Positions 11,401-20,600 of a stretch of 60,871 bases of DNA are shown here, one piece after another. Position 1 is the stretch's first letter, and every line of letters begins with the position of its first letter. The notes beneath the pieces were generated by a model. That model was not told the DNA's origin, searched no databases, and was given only the letters and a program-made list of their open reading frames with translations. Location of the stretch: NCBI GenBank assembly GCA_030693705.1, contig JAUYAB010000105.1:1-60871 (forward strand). Direction: 5' to 3'. The position numbers and the translations under genes were made by a program. Source of the stretch: Ignavibacteria bacterium (GTDB taxonomy: Bacteria > Bacteroidota > Ignavibacteria > Ignavibacteriales > Ignavibacteriaceae).

Positions 11401-12019
11401 TGCAGAAACGAAGGGGAAACTGGTTCATTCTATTTTGGAAAAAGATTTACCCGTTGATGGAATTGAACCATTTCTTCAAAAATATTTCAGCACTCAAAAG
11501 TTAGAACAGTCTCAAGAGCTGATCAAGAATTTTCAAACAATGTTAATTATTGAACTGACGAATTTTTATTCTTCTGAAACCTACATGAAGTTAAAACAAC
11601 AAAACGATTATAAAAATGAGTTTCAAGTTTACCAAAAGGAAAAAGATTTTTATCTTTTTGGAATAATAGACAAAGTGATTTTTTCTGATCAAGCCATAAC
11701 CATTGTTGATTACAAAACCGACAATGTTTCGGTGGAAGAGCTTAAAGGTCGGGCACAAGATTATTTTCTGCAATTAACTTTTTATGCGTTCATTCTGAAA
11801 AAATTATTCCCGGAGAAAGAAAAGATTTCACTTCAGATTATTTTTACAAAATTTCCAGATGAATTATTTACTCATCAGGTCACTGATAGTGAACTTATCC
11901 AACTTGAGTCGTTTGTAATTGAAATGACAGACAAAATAAGAAAGAAAGAATTCTCAAGATCGCTTCATCATTGTAAGCAATGCCATTTCGCCGATAACCG
12001 GAATAGTTGTATTTTTTAG
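8426..12019 (+). CDS. UvrD-family helicase with C-terminal Fe-S PD-(D/E)XK nuclease (AddA/RecB-like)
   Basis: A 1197-residue double-strand-break processing enzyme by architecture. SF1A helicase motifs: Walker A ANAGSGKT (from residue 25), ITFTDKAA (Ia), VDEYQDTNE (II, near 382), GDEKQSIYKFRD (III, near 412), TVHQAKGLEF (V, near 733) and LFYVAITRAKN (VI, near 811). The C-terminal nuclease has GIIDKVI and IVDYKTDN (near 1093). Cys933 plus Cys1183, Cys1186 and Cys1195 could coordinate a 4Fe-4S cluster, as in AddB-type nucleases. AddA/RecB enzymes normally work with AddB or RecC; no partner gene is in the window. It overlaps the histidine kinase by 14 nt, so it is probably translationally coupled to it. 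Confidence 0.88.
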   Translation: MTLYNLTEDQKNALEIKKHVTLTANAGSGKTFVLTQRFLEILLKTNTSLKQIAAITFTDKAAGELYTKISRSILEASLKAETRSDRLKYEQLRKQLVSANISTIHSFCTQILREFPIEAGIDANFSPIDSSLSKELINLSMNEALRIFEKSEEKNVVLKWLIRIFGSIQSLAAQLEQAINHRNSVIELSKNIYNKKPGDIAQFLDAKIESYISKIFLAQVDQILFHVDRINSFALKNDSTIAEDISEMLQQINGKAAALDVFKILILIKNNILTSGLTVRKDGYLGRKVPVELLDDIISVEKYFTPLSEFENFSTDPILHEQLAVFGKNFLILFNSVLEIYENKKYELGYLDFEDILIKTKNVLELPEVRQKLSQKYRYLMVDEYQDTNEIQYEIFLPILERLKTGNLFVVGDEKQSIYKFRDAELSVFTKTKNDINAEEGLSLILPASFRMSPMLCAFTNHLFRNLFADANPIFNEVSHTDLICAKKEELDASIEILLAEEKKDENSNSESELVAKKIVSLISSDKSEVKLGDIAILCRKRSSFGTLEKTFSRFNLPYIIWEGKGFYQQQIIFDFYNYISFLANTSDETALIGILRSPFFFLSDSEILEISLKREDNFWDKLILSAKNDENLSALVSLLLKHKNAMQSSDLVTLLRTISEETNYLSVIAAREQGQKELANFEKLIQVTRNFFKQGFRNVFDYLNYLKEAIADVAEEGQAQVSLDENAIKIMTVHQAKGLEFMAVFIFDCNKEGASGKLIAKALEVNKEFGLMAKLPVENNFSGKYVTPPIVDLHNFLEAKKEVAELKRLFYVAITRAKNYLYFSATIKPKVKFRQKSFLSLLSQGLNSELTATQITKEIELVFLEQNENREIKVAKPVEFDVKIVKEFFLAEYFKREKKSSTGNYNVNLTKIIDVQKEEIVSASKVAIYNQCPTKYQLTYEYGYNELYDNYKKYQFQNHQPKSNYEFETLEPNDTLQPTATKDNYSANVISAETKGKLVHSILEKDLPVDGIEPFLQKYFSTQKLEQSQELIKNFQTMLIIELTNFYSSETYMKLKQQNDYKNEFQVYQKEKDFYLFGIIDKVIFSDQAITIVDYKTDNVSVEELKGRAQDYFLQLTFYAFILKKLFPEKEKISLQIIFTKFPDELFTHQVTDSELIQLESFVIEMTDKIRKKEFSRSLHHCKQCHFADNRNSCIF

Positions 12020-12061
12020 ATAAAATAAAGTGAAATTAATTAAACGATACTCTGAGGTTTT

Positions 12062-13093
12062 ATGAAATTTTTTTACATCATAGCTGTCTCCCTTTTGTTC
12101 TATGCCGGTTGCTCATCAAAACCGGATATTTATTACGAAACGCCGCGTGAATTAGTAGACGAAGTTTCAAAAATAAAATTTATTCAGATTTATTCTCCTT
12201 ACTTAAAAAACATTACTTTTTTCATCGATCCCGGTCATGGCGGTGAAGACCGTAAAAATAAAGGATCAAAAGGGCTTGCTATTGAAGCGGATGTAAATCT
12301 CCGAGTTGGACTTGCTCTTAGAAGTTTCATTGAGTTGAGCGGTGCAAAAGTAATTATGTCCCGAGATAAGGATACCACAATCGCCTTAAAAGATAGATCT
12401 CTGTTGGCAAATAATAGTGGAGCTGATATTTTTATAAGCATCCACAGTAATGCACCGGGGCAAGAGGGAGATAATTCTACAAATTTCACTTCAACTTATT
12501 ATCACGCTACTGAATCTGATTATGAGTACGAGCCGATGGAAAGAGATCTGGCGAAATATATTCAACGTGACTTATCCTACGCCATGAGAAATTCCGGTGG
12601 GCCCGGCTCGTTTGACGGGACGTATTCAGACTATCATATTTATCCCAAACAAGGATTTTCCGTTCTTCGGTTAACGACCATTCCTTCCGTTTTAATTGAA
12701 GCGGGTTTCCATACAAGTTCTTGGGAGGAACCACGCTTAGCTTCTGAAGATTTTAACAGAGTTGAAGCCTGGGGCATATTTAAAGGGCTCTGTCGTTACT
12801 TCAAAGCGGGAATTCCGAAAATAACCTTCACTGACCAAACCACTAAAGGGAAAAAACAATTGGTGACATACTCCATTTTTGATTCGGTTTCTATCGATCT
12901 GAAATCCATAAAAGTTTTTGTGGATTCTACTGAAACAAGCGAGTATACTTTTAACGAAAAAGAAAAATCCATTACGATAGAACTGCCGAAATTTATAAAC
13001 GAAGAAAAATCGATTAGAATTATTGCTGCCAATAAAAACGGAAATTTCTCTTTTCCATTTACCGATATTGTAACTGATAAATTACCAAGATAA
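12062..13093 (+). CDS. N-acetylmuramoyl-L-alanine amidase (Amidase_3) lipoprotein
   Basis: Zn-dependent peptidoglycan amidase that cleaves the MurNAc-L-Ala bond, anchored as a lipoprotein. The signal ends in FYAGC with Cys17 lipidated. Zn ligands and catalytic residues expected for Amidase_3 are visible: His59 in DPGHGG, Glu75 in AIEADVNL, His128 in SIHSNA and Glu213 in VLIEAGFH. Residues about 255-343 form an extra C-terminal domain, probably beta-rich, that I do not recognise. GAGG lies 5 nt before the ATG. Only 12 nt separate it from the SpmAB gene, so the two may be co-transcribed. Confidence 0.9.
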   Translation: MKFFYIIAVSLLFYAGCSSKPDIYYETPRELVDEVSKIKFIQIYSPYLKNITFFIDPGHGGEDRKNKGSKGLAIEADVNLRVGLALRSFIELSGAKVIMSRDKDTTIALKDRSLLANNSGADIFISIHSNAPGQEGDNSTNFTSTYYHATESDYEYEPMERDLAKYIQRDLSYAMRNSGGPGSFDGTYSDYHIYPKQGFSVLRLTTIPSVLIEAGFHTSSWEEPRLASEDFNRVEAWGIFKGLCRYFKAGIPKITFTDQTTKGKKQLVTYSIFDSVSIDLKSIKVFVDSTETSEYTFNEKEKSITIELPKFINEEKSIRIIAANKNGNFSFPFTDIVTDKLPR

Positions 13094-13105
13094 AAGGGTT
13101 CAACT

Positions 13106-14740
13106 ATGCTTAATTACGTCTGGATAGGGTTAATCTTTTTCGGTTTGGCTGCGGCTATTTCAACAGATATTTCGGAACAAGCATCCAACAAATATCAAAA
13201 GGGAAATCCGCTTAATGCAGAATTGCGAATTGAGGATTCTACTACCGGGACAAGTTCACTTCAAAACAAAAATGTTATTGTGCAAATACAAGAGACAGAT
13301 TTTTCTTCTTTTTATAATGAAAAAGTAAAAGGAACTGTCTCTTTTGAAACACAGTTAAGCGCAAAAAACAAAAATGGATTTTATCAAGTGTTATTTTTAA
13401 CAAATGATTCTTCCCCTTCCATTTGGAAAAAGATGGCTAAAGTAAATGGGAAAGAAAATGATCTTACCGCTAAAATTAAAATTGCTAAACAACTTTCGCC
13501 CAATGTTTATCAGTGTCAAATTGTTCTTGAGGAAATCTCTATTGTTAAAATAAAAGAAGTAACAACTTCTGTTCTTGATTACGCAGAAACCGCAGTCAAA
13601 ATCGCTCTTGGGTTGATCGGAATTATGGCGTTGTGGCTCGGAATAATGAAGATTGCGGAAGAGTCCGGTCTTATAAATCATTTGGCGCGAGGACTAAAAC
13701 CAATTACAAAATTGCTTTTCCCGGAAATTCCGGGAGATCATCCGGCGATTGGGGCGATGATCATGAATATTTCGGCAAACTTTCTGGGATTGGGAAATGC
13801 TGCGACTCCTTTCGGACTAAAGGCAATGGAAGAATTGGATAAATTGAATCCGGAAAAAGGAACTGCAACTAACGCGATGTGTACTTTCCTTGCTATTAAC
13901 ACAGCGGGAATGACACTCATCCCGGCAACCGCGATAGCTCTTCGTGCATCAGCAGGCAGCGCAGAACCGGCAATAATAATTGGAACTTCACTTGTCGGTT
14001 CAACATGTGCAACGATCGTGGGAATTAGTGCTGCAAAAATATTGGAGAAATTTCCGATCAATTCGAAAGAATTTTTTTCATGGTTAAAAGGAAACAGCAA
14101 ATTCTTTTTAATCTTCGGTTCAATATTGTTGGTTGCAATATTTGCGCTAACTACAAATATTCTTTCCCCGGTAAAAAATATTTTTTCTTTCGTAACTCCA
14201 GAAGCATTTAAGAATTTCATACAGTTTGTATCTGCGGTAGCAATTCCGACGATCATAGCCGTTTTTCTTTTATTCGGATTTATCAAAAAAGTTAAAGTCT
14301 ATGAGGTTTTTGTTGAAGGAGCAAAAGAGGGATTTAATGTTGCAATAAGAATCATTCCTTATTTAGTGGCAATGCTGATGGCAATCGGAATTTTTCGTGC
14401 CGGTGGTGCAATGGAATGGTTAATTTTTGCGCTGCGTCCGGTTACTTCTTTAATTGGTTTGCCTCCTGAAGTTTTACCGATGGCTATTATGCGTCCCCTT
14501 TCCGGTAGCGGTTCTCTTGGCATTATGGCAGAAACGATGGCGGTTCATGGACCGGATTCATTTATCGGAATTTTAACTTCCACTTTTTTCGGCAGTTCCG
14601 AAACTACTTTTTATGTGTTAGCAGTTTACTTTGGTGCAGTTAATATTAAAAGAACCCGTCATGCTTTAGCAGCAGGACTTTTAGCAGATATAGCCGGAGT
14701 TTTAGGAGCGTTGTTTATTGTAAAACTATTATTCGGATGA
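13106..14740 (+). CDS. Fused SpmA-SpmB nucleoside-recognition (Gate) membrane protein
   Basis: A 544-residue integral membrane protein joining the two spore-maturation/Gate halves. The first half holds GNAATPFGLKAMEELDKLNP, NAMCTFLAINTAGMTLIPA and GSTCATIVGISAAKI (SpmA-like). The second half (from about 380) holds the SpmB-like LSGSGSLGIMAETM and TFFGSSETTFYVLAVYFG. Between the first helix (1-18) and the Gate domain lies a soluble stretch of about 135 residues that is probably exported. Such fusions occur in non-sporulating Bacteroidota, so sporulation is not implied. Substrate is unknown. The gene ends at a hairpin shared with the convergent ompA gene. Confidence 0.85.
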   Translation: MLNYVWIGLIFFGLAAAISTDISEQASNKYQKGNPLNAELRIEDSTTGTSSLQNKNVIVQIQETDFSSFYNEKVKGTVSFETQLSAKNKNGFYQVLFLTNDSSPSIWKKMAKVNGKENDLTAKIKIAKQLSPNVYQCQIVLEEISIVKIKEVTTSVLDYAETAVKIALGLIGIMALWLGIMKIAEESGLINHLARGLKPITKLLFPEIPGDHPAIGAMIMNISANFLGLGNAATPFGLKAMEELDKLNPEKGTATNAMCTFLAINTAGMTLIPATAIALRASAGSAEPAIIIGTSLVGSTCATIVGISAAKILEKFPINSKEFFSWLKGNSKFFLIFGSILLVAIFALTTNILSPVKNIFSFVTPEAFKNFIQFVSAVAIPTIIAVFLLFGFIKKVKVYEVFVEGAKEGFNVAIRIIPYLVAMLMAIGIFRAGGAMEWLIFALRPVTSLIGLPPEVLPMAIMRPLSGSGSLGIMAETMAVHGPDSFIGILTSTFFGSSETTFYVLAVYFGAVNIKRTRHALAAGLLADIAGVLGALFIVKLLFG

Positions 14741-14766
14741 GAAAAGGGATTTGAAAAGGAGATAAT

Positions 14767-14794
14767 AAAGGGATGTTTTTCAACATCCCTTTTT
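14767..14794. terminator. Bidirectional terminator, duplicated with ompA
   Basis: The stem AAAGGGATGTT / AACATCCCTTT with a TTTC loop and T5 tail lies between the convergent SpmAB and first ompA genes. An almost identical copy occurs at 16306-16335, after the second ompA gene. Confidence 0.92.
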
Positions 14795-14820
14795 AATTTA
14801 TTCGAGAAATAACTTTTAGA

Positions 14821-15945
14821 TTATTTTCCTAAAACTTTGAATTCAATTCTTCTATTCAATGATCTACCTTCAGCAGTTTTATTGTCTGATACAGGGTTGG
14901 AAGAACCAAAACCTACAGTTGTTAGTCTTGATGCTGGGACACCTTTTGCAACTAAAAATCTTTTAACTGTTTCAGCTCTTTGTTCAGATAATTTTTGGTT
15001 GAATGAATCAGAACCGATGTTGTCTGTATGTCCTTGAATTTCAACTTTCATTTCAGGATTAGAAAGAAGTAATTGAACAGCATTGACTAAAATGGGATAT
15101 GATTCGGGGGTTAAAGAGGATTTTGCAAATTCGAAATTGACACCGATCAAAAACATATTTCCGGAAGTGATAATTCTTTCTTGAACTGTGCCGCAATTCT
15201 TTTTTACAAGCTCTTCAATTTTGTTGTAATCAACATTAACCGATGTTGGAGTGGCAGCATATTTTTTAACAATTTCTTCAATTTTGGCATAATCGAATTT
15301 ACTCAAACCGGCATCGTCATCACACATAGTTGAGTATGTACCAGGTTCAAAATAATAGAGAAATCCTAAAGATAAGGACGTATAAGAATCAAGAGGACCG
15401 CCTAACCAACCGCCGCTGCCCGGCGCTATTGTTCCGTCAAATTTATCCGTAGATATCGTATGCTGTCCTAATTCAACAGTTGCGTACCATCTATAATCAA
15501 GTTTCATTCTACCACCAAAGAAAATATCTGCTGAAAGTTCACCAAACTTAGAACCATCTAAACCAGGGGTGCCACTCCCATTATTTGTGTAGTAAAGTAC
15601 GGAACCTCCAACACCGAAATAGGGGCTGAAAGTCATGCACGGAGCCATGGTATAGACACCGCTTAATCCAAATTTTATTGTGTTGTTTGTAAACTTAGAA
15701 TTTACTGGAAAATTAACTCCGGTAAATTTTAGATAATCGATACTAACCCTCGCTGCTGTCATTTCGTTTAGATTTTTTTCAAGGAACAAACGCCCGCCAA
15801 AGTTCAAATTATCTGCGGTAATATCGCTAAAAAGTCTTGGTGAAACGGCACCAAATCCCACCGACCACCCATCTTTGGAAATTTGAGCGTTGGTCAAGAA
15901 ACATGAGAATGTAAGAACCATCAAAACAAAGAATAAATTTTTCAT
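14821..15945 (-). CDS. OmpA-family outer-membrane protein, copy 1
   Basis: Predicted outer-membrane barrel with a peptidoglycan-binding OmpA domain, 374 residues. The signal peptide (residues 1-20) ends TNAQ. A barrel-like N-terminal domain runs to about 215, followed by a short repeat-containing linker (DYAKIEEIVKKY and DYNKIEELVKKN). The OmpA C-terminal domain is about 258-374, with EIQGHTDNIGSD and NRRIEFKV. It tethers outer membrane to cell wall by family role. It is a tandem paralogue of the gene at 16362-17495, and most residues are shared. The start is supported by AGGGA before the ATG. A leader motif at 16072-16105 is shared with two other genes in the window. Confidence 0.9.
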   Translation of the reverse strand: MKNLFFVLMVLTFSCFLTNAQISKDGWSVGFGAVSPRLFSDITADNLNFGGRLFLEKNLNEMTAARVSIDYLKFTGVNFPVNSKFTNNTIKFGLSGVYTMAPCMTFSPYFGVGGSVLYYTNNGSGTPGLDGSKFGELSADIFFGGRMKLDYRWYATVELGQHTISTDKFDGTIAPGSGGWLGGPLDSYTSLSLGFLYYFEPGTYSTMCDDDAGLSKFDYAKIEEIVKKYAATPTSVNVDYNKIEELVKKNCGTVQERIITSGNMFLIGVNFEFAKSSLTPESYPILVNAVQLLLSNPEMKVEIQGHTDNIGSDSFNQKLSEQRAETVKRFLVAKGVPASRLTTVGFGSSNPVSDNKTAEGRSLNRRIEFKVLGK

Positions 15946-16305
15946 AATAATTTCCCTAGATTTGTTAAACTAACTCTTGGTGTTGTTATGTCCAGAGTAG
16001 AAGTGATTACAACTTTGATATATAAGTTTTTGTTATTTACTTGATAGAAACATACATTTATATTGTACCTATATAAATCGGTCAAAGGGATGAAAAAGGA
16101 ACTACATCTTTAGAATGAGATATTCGTCAGGGAAGTTAAACTTGGGCTGGAAATAAATTATTGCTATCTAGAAATAAGATTTATTTGAATAGTAAATGTG
16201 ATATAGGTTCATCAACCTAATTCTTACATCGGAATGTTGGTTTATGGTTCTGTATCTCGTAAATTTATTGCTGGATAATGAGAAGAATATTTTTGATGTG
16301 CATAG
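15946..16305. other. Spacer between ompA copies; leader of ompA copy 1
   Basis: No gene is seen. On the minus strand this is the upstream region of ompA copy 1 and holds one copy of a conserved leader motif (16072-16105). A 6-bp hairpin (TAGGTT CATC AACCTA) lies near 16206. The rest is AT-rich and unremarkable. Confidence 0.5.
16072..16105 (-). promoter_or_regulatory. Conserved leader motif, copy a (upstream of ompA copy 1)
   Basis: Read on the minus strand it begins GTAGTTCCTTTTTCATCCC and continues TTTGACCGATTTAT. Closely similar sequence occurs at 49017-49048 and 50514-50547 on the plus strand, in each case pointing towards the next gene. Here the motif ends about 127 nt before the ompA start. 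The repeats themselves are seen; function as an operator, promoter or leader RNA is inference. Confidence 0.5.
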
Positions 16306-16335
16306 AAAAAGGGATGTTTTTCAACATCCCTTTTT
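16306..16335 (-). terminator. Terminator of ompA copy 2
   Basis: Stem AAAAAGGGATGTT / AACATCCCTTTTT with a TTTC loop. It is nearly identical to the hairpin at 14767-14794, including the flanking 3' noncoding bases. This shows that the gene duplication included the terminator. Confidence 0.9.
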
Positions 16336-16361
16336 AATTTATTCGAGGAATAACTTTTAGA

Positions 16362-17495
16362 TTATTTTCCTAAAACTTTGAATTCGATTCTTCTATTTAA
16401 TGATCTTCCTTCAGCAGTTTTAATGTCTGCTACTGGATTAGAAGAACCAACACCTACTGTTGAAAGTCTTGAAGTTGCTATACCTTTTGCAACTAAAAAT
16501 CTCTTAACGGTTTCAGCTCTCTGTTCAGATAATTTTTTGTTGAACGAGTCTGAACCGATATTGTCCGTATGTCCTTGAATTTCAACCTTCATATCAGGAT
16601 TTGAAAGAAGCACTTGAACTGCATTAACAAGTACAGGATATGATTCAGGTGTTAAGGAAGATTTTCCAAATTCAAAATTAACACCAACTAAAACCCAATT
16701 ACCGGAAGTAACAACTCTTTCTTTTGTTGTAGAAGTACCGCAGTTCTTTTTAACAATATCTTCAATTTTGTTGTAATCAACATCAATAGTTGTTGGAGTA
16801 GCTGCATATTTTTTAACAATTTCTTCAATTTTTGCATAATCGAATTTACTTAAGCCGGCTTCGTCATCACACATTGTTGAGTATTCACCCGGCTCAAAAT
16901 AGTAAAGAAATCCTAAAGACAACGATGTATAAGAATCGAGAGGACCGCCAAAGAAACCGCCGCTGCCCGGTGCGATTGTTCCATCAAATTTATCAGTAGA
17001 AGCAGTATGTTGTCCCAATTCAACAGTTGTGTACCACCTATCATCAAGCAACATTCTACCACCAAAGAAAATATCTGCGGTAAGTTCACCAAAATAAGAT
17101 TTGTTTGAAACATTACCGGCATTTTTCAATGTATAATAAAGGATTGAACCTCCAACACCGAAATAAGGACTGAAAGTCATACATGGAGCCATAGTATAGA
17201 CCCCGCTCAATCCAAGTTTAATTGTGTTGTTTGTAAATTTTGAGGATACTGCTGGTAATATATTTTTTCCGGTGAACATCAGATAATCCGCACTAACTCT
17301 GACAACAGTCATTTCGTTTAGATTTTTTTGAACAAACAAACGTCCACCAAAGTTTAGATCTTCTGCGGTAACGTCACTAAAAAGTCTTGGTGAAACCGCA
17401 CCAAACCCTACCGACCATCCATCTTTGGAAATTTGAGCGTTGGTTAAGGAATATGAAAGTGCAATAACCATCAAAATGAAGAATAATTTTTTCAT
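16362..17495 (-). CDS. OmpA-family outer-membrane protein, copy 2
   Basis: A 377-residue paralogue of the preceding gene with the same plan: signal peptide ending TNAQ, barrel domain, DYAKIEEIVKKY / DYNKIEDIVKKN linker, and OmpA domain with EIQGHTDNIGSD and NRRIEFKV. The frame is open to 17534, but ATG 17495 is chosen because GAGGT lies 7 nt upstream and the signal peptide MKKLFFILMVIALSYS starts there. Differences from copy 1 concentrate in the barrel (SSKFTNNT and the FGELTADIFF-preceding loop), consistent with surface-loop divergence after duplication. The leader motif found before copy 1 is not evident here. Confidence 0.9.
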   Translation of the reverse strand: MKKLFFILMVIALSYSLTNAQISKDGWSVGFGAVSPRLFSDVTAEDLNFGGRLFVQKNLNEMTVVRVSADYLMFTGKNILPAVSSKFTNNTIKLGLSGVYTMAPCMTFSPYFGVGGSILYYTLKNAGNVSNKSYFGELTADIFFGGRMLLDDRWYTTVELGQHTASTDKFDGTIAPGSGGFFGGPLDSYTSLSLGFLYYFEPGEYSTMCDDEAGLSKFDYAKIEEIVKKYAATPTTIDVDYNKIEDIVKKNCGTSTTKERVVTSGNWVLVGVNFEFGKSSLTPESYPVLVNAVQVLLSNPDMKVEIQGHTDNIGSDSFNKKLSEQRAETVKRFLVAKGIATSRLSTVGVGSSNPVADIKTAEGRSLNRRIEFKVLGK

Positions 17496-17694
17496 AATAT
17501 AACCTCGAACATTGTTAAGTAAATAAAAAGTCATGCGTTAAGTTAATAATCTTAAAAAGTACTTTATCTAAACGGTGCTAATATATATTGTACAAAATTT
17601 AATTGCAAATTATTTATTGAAAAAAAAACAGGATACTTCGTTTTCAGCAAATAAACCGATTTTTTTAGAAACATTTTTCATGTTTAATCTTTAA

Positions 17695-20600
17695 TTAGCT
17701 GCATCCTGATGTTGCGCCACATGTCATACACTTCAAACAAGTTCCATTGCGCACCATCGTCATGCTTTGGCATTCAAGACAAACATCACCGGTATAACCT
17801 TTTTCAATCGCTTCTTGCACCTTATTTTTAAGCGAATATGAAGGAGAGGTTCCCTGCTTTTGAACACTCTTCGTTTTGGTTGTTGTTAGATTGTAACTAT
17901 ATGAAGGAACTTCACTTTTATCTAATTCGATAACTCTTTCACTTATTATTTCTTCGCTTTCAAATTCCGGTTCAAGTTTTTTTACAATATTTTTTGGAAT
18001 TGCGTTGGCTTGGTCAGTTGGGTCAACGTGTGCTAAATCGTGCCGGCTTAAATAAGTAACAGCCAATTCTCTAAAGATATAATCAATTACCGAAGTTGAA
18101 AATTTGATTTTTGAATTACCGGTAACTATTCCACTCGGATCAAAACGTGTAAATACAAAAGCATCAACAAATTCTTCAAGAGGAACACCATGTTGGAGAC
18201 CGAGTGAAATTGCAATTGCAAATACGTTTAATAAACTTCTAACTGTTGCCCCTTCGCGGTGCATATCAATAAATATTTCACCTAACTGACCGTTATCATA
18301 TTCGCCGGTTCTGATATAAACTGATTGTCCGTTAATTTTAGCTTTTTGAGTATAGCCTGAACGTCTGTCCGGTAATCTTCTTCTTTTAGCAATGTAACGA
18401 TGAATAATTCTCTCGGCAACTTTAACGATATCGTTATTTTCTTTTTCTTCCAGAATCGCTTCAAGATCTTCATCGGAAACAGAGTTTAACGGTTGGGAAA
18501 GTTTTGAACCATCCCGGTAAAGGGCGTTCGCTTTACAACCGGCTTTCCACGATTGCATATAAGCATCTTTAATATCTTCAATTGAAGCTTGATTTGGGAA
18601 ATTAATCGTTTTTGAAATTGCGCCTGAAATAAAAGGTTGTGCCGAAGACATCATTTTAATGTGAGCGATCGGTCTAATAAAACGGGTTCCCTTTTTACCA
18701 CATTTGTTTGCGCAATCAAAAACTGGGTAATGTTCAAATTTTAAGAATGGCGCTCCTTCAATCGTCATCGTTCCGCAAACATAATCATTTGCCGAAGCAA
18801 TTTCTTGTTTCGAGAAACCAAGTGATTTTAAAAGATCAAAATCATATGAATTTACAAGTTCATCGGAGATCCCAAGTTTATTTATAATAAACTCAGCACC
18901 CAGGGTATATTTGTTGAATGCAAAACTGATTTCAAACACCGAAGGAAGCATTTCTTCTATTTTTTTCAATGCGTCTTCGGTAAATCCTTTTGCTTTTAAA
19001 GATTCGTGATTGATATACGGACCGGCAACAAGAGTTCCGTGCCCGACACCGTATTTAATGATTTCATCAATCTGGGATGCATTATAACCTAAACGTTCAA
19101 GCGCCGGTGGGATGGAAGCGTTAATAATTTTAAAATATCCGCCGCCGGCAAGTTTTTTAAATTTCACTAAAGCGAAATCAGGTTCTACACCGGTTGTATC
19201 ACAGTCCATCACCAATCCGATTGTACCGGTTGGCGCAATTACTGTTACCTGAGCATTTCTAAAACCATATTTTTCTCCAAGCTCTAAAGCTTTATCCGCA
19301 TCTTCACGAGCTGCTTTTAATAAATCGGTTGGACTGAAAATCGGATCGATTCCGATTGGAGTGATCGATATTTTCTCATATTCGTTTTTAGATGCGTTGT
19401 ACGCGGCTCTTCTATGGTTTTTGATAACCCTAAGCATCGGTTCACGGTTAATTTCATATTGAGAAAAAGTTCCAAGTTCTTTTGCCATTTCGGCGGATGT
19501 TGCATAAGCTGTCATGTGCATAATTGCGGTTATCGATCCGCAAATATTAAAACCTTCATTGCTATCATAAGGAATTCCTTGAAGCATCAATAAAGAACCG
19601 AGATTGGCATATCCGAGTCCGAGTGTTCTAAAATCATAACTTAATTGAGCGATGTTTTTACTCGGGAATTGCGCCATAAGAACAGAAATTTCCAGGACGA
19701 TAGTCCACAATCTGGAAGCATGCCGAAATGCCGGAATATTAAATTTGTGTTTTTTAGCATCATAAAATTTAACAAGATTAAGTGAAGCCAAATTACATGC
19801 CGTGTCATCCAAAAACATATATTCACTGCATGGATTTGAGGCGCGAATTTCACCGCTGTTGGGGCAAGTGTGCCATTCGTTTATCGTTGAATGATATTGC
19901 ACTCCCGGATCAGCGCTTGCCCAGGCAGCGTACGCAATATCATCCCAAAGTTCACGGGCTTTATAAGTTTTGAAAGGTTTAGCTTTTCTTCCTTCTTTCT
20001 TGGCAAGTTTCTTTTCATTTCGTCCGTAAAGATGCCACTCGCCATCTCGCATTACCGCTTCCATAAAATCATTATTGATGCGGATTGAGTTATTTGAATT
20101 TTGTCCGGCTACGGTTGCGTAAGCATCGGAATTCCAATCAACATCATAAACAGGAAATTCAATTGATTTGAAGCCGAGTTTTGCCAGATGAATTACTCTA
20201 TCAATATAATTATTAGGGATGTACGCTTTTCTTGCTTCTATTACCGCTCTCTGTAATTTCATATTCAATTTTTTATTGAAGCGGTCGTTTTCGGGATGTT
20301 CATCATAACAGGCTTTGATGATTGCATTGAGATGAACATTCAACGCTTTTGAACCGGCGACAAGTGAAGCAACTTTTTGTTCTTCAACAACTTTCCAATT
20401 AATAAATTCAAGAATGTCCGGGTGATCTAAATCCAGGCAAACCATTTTAGCCGCACGCCTGGTTGTTCCGCCAGATTTAATTGCCCCGGCTGATCTATCG
20501 CCAATACGAAGAAAAGACATTAAGCCTGAAGATTTTCCGCCGCCGCTAAGTTTTTCACCTTCACCGCGAATGTCTGAGAAATTACTTCCCGTTCCCGAAC

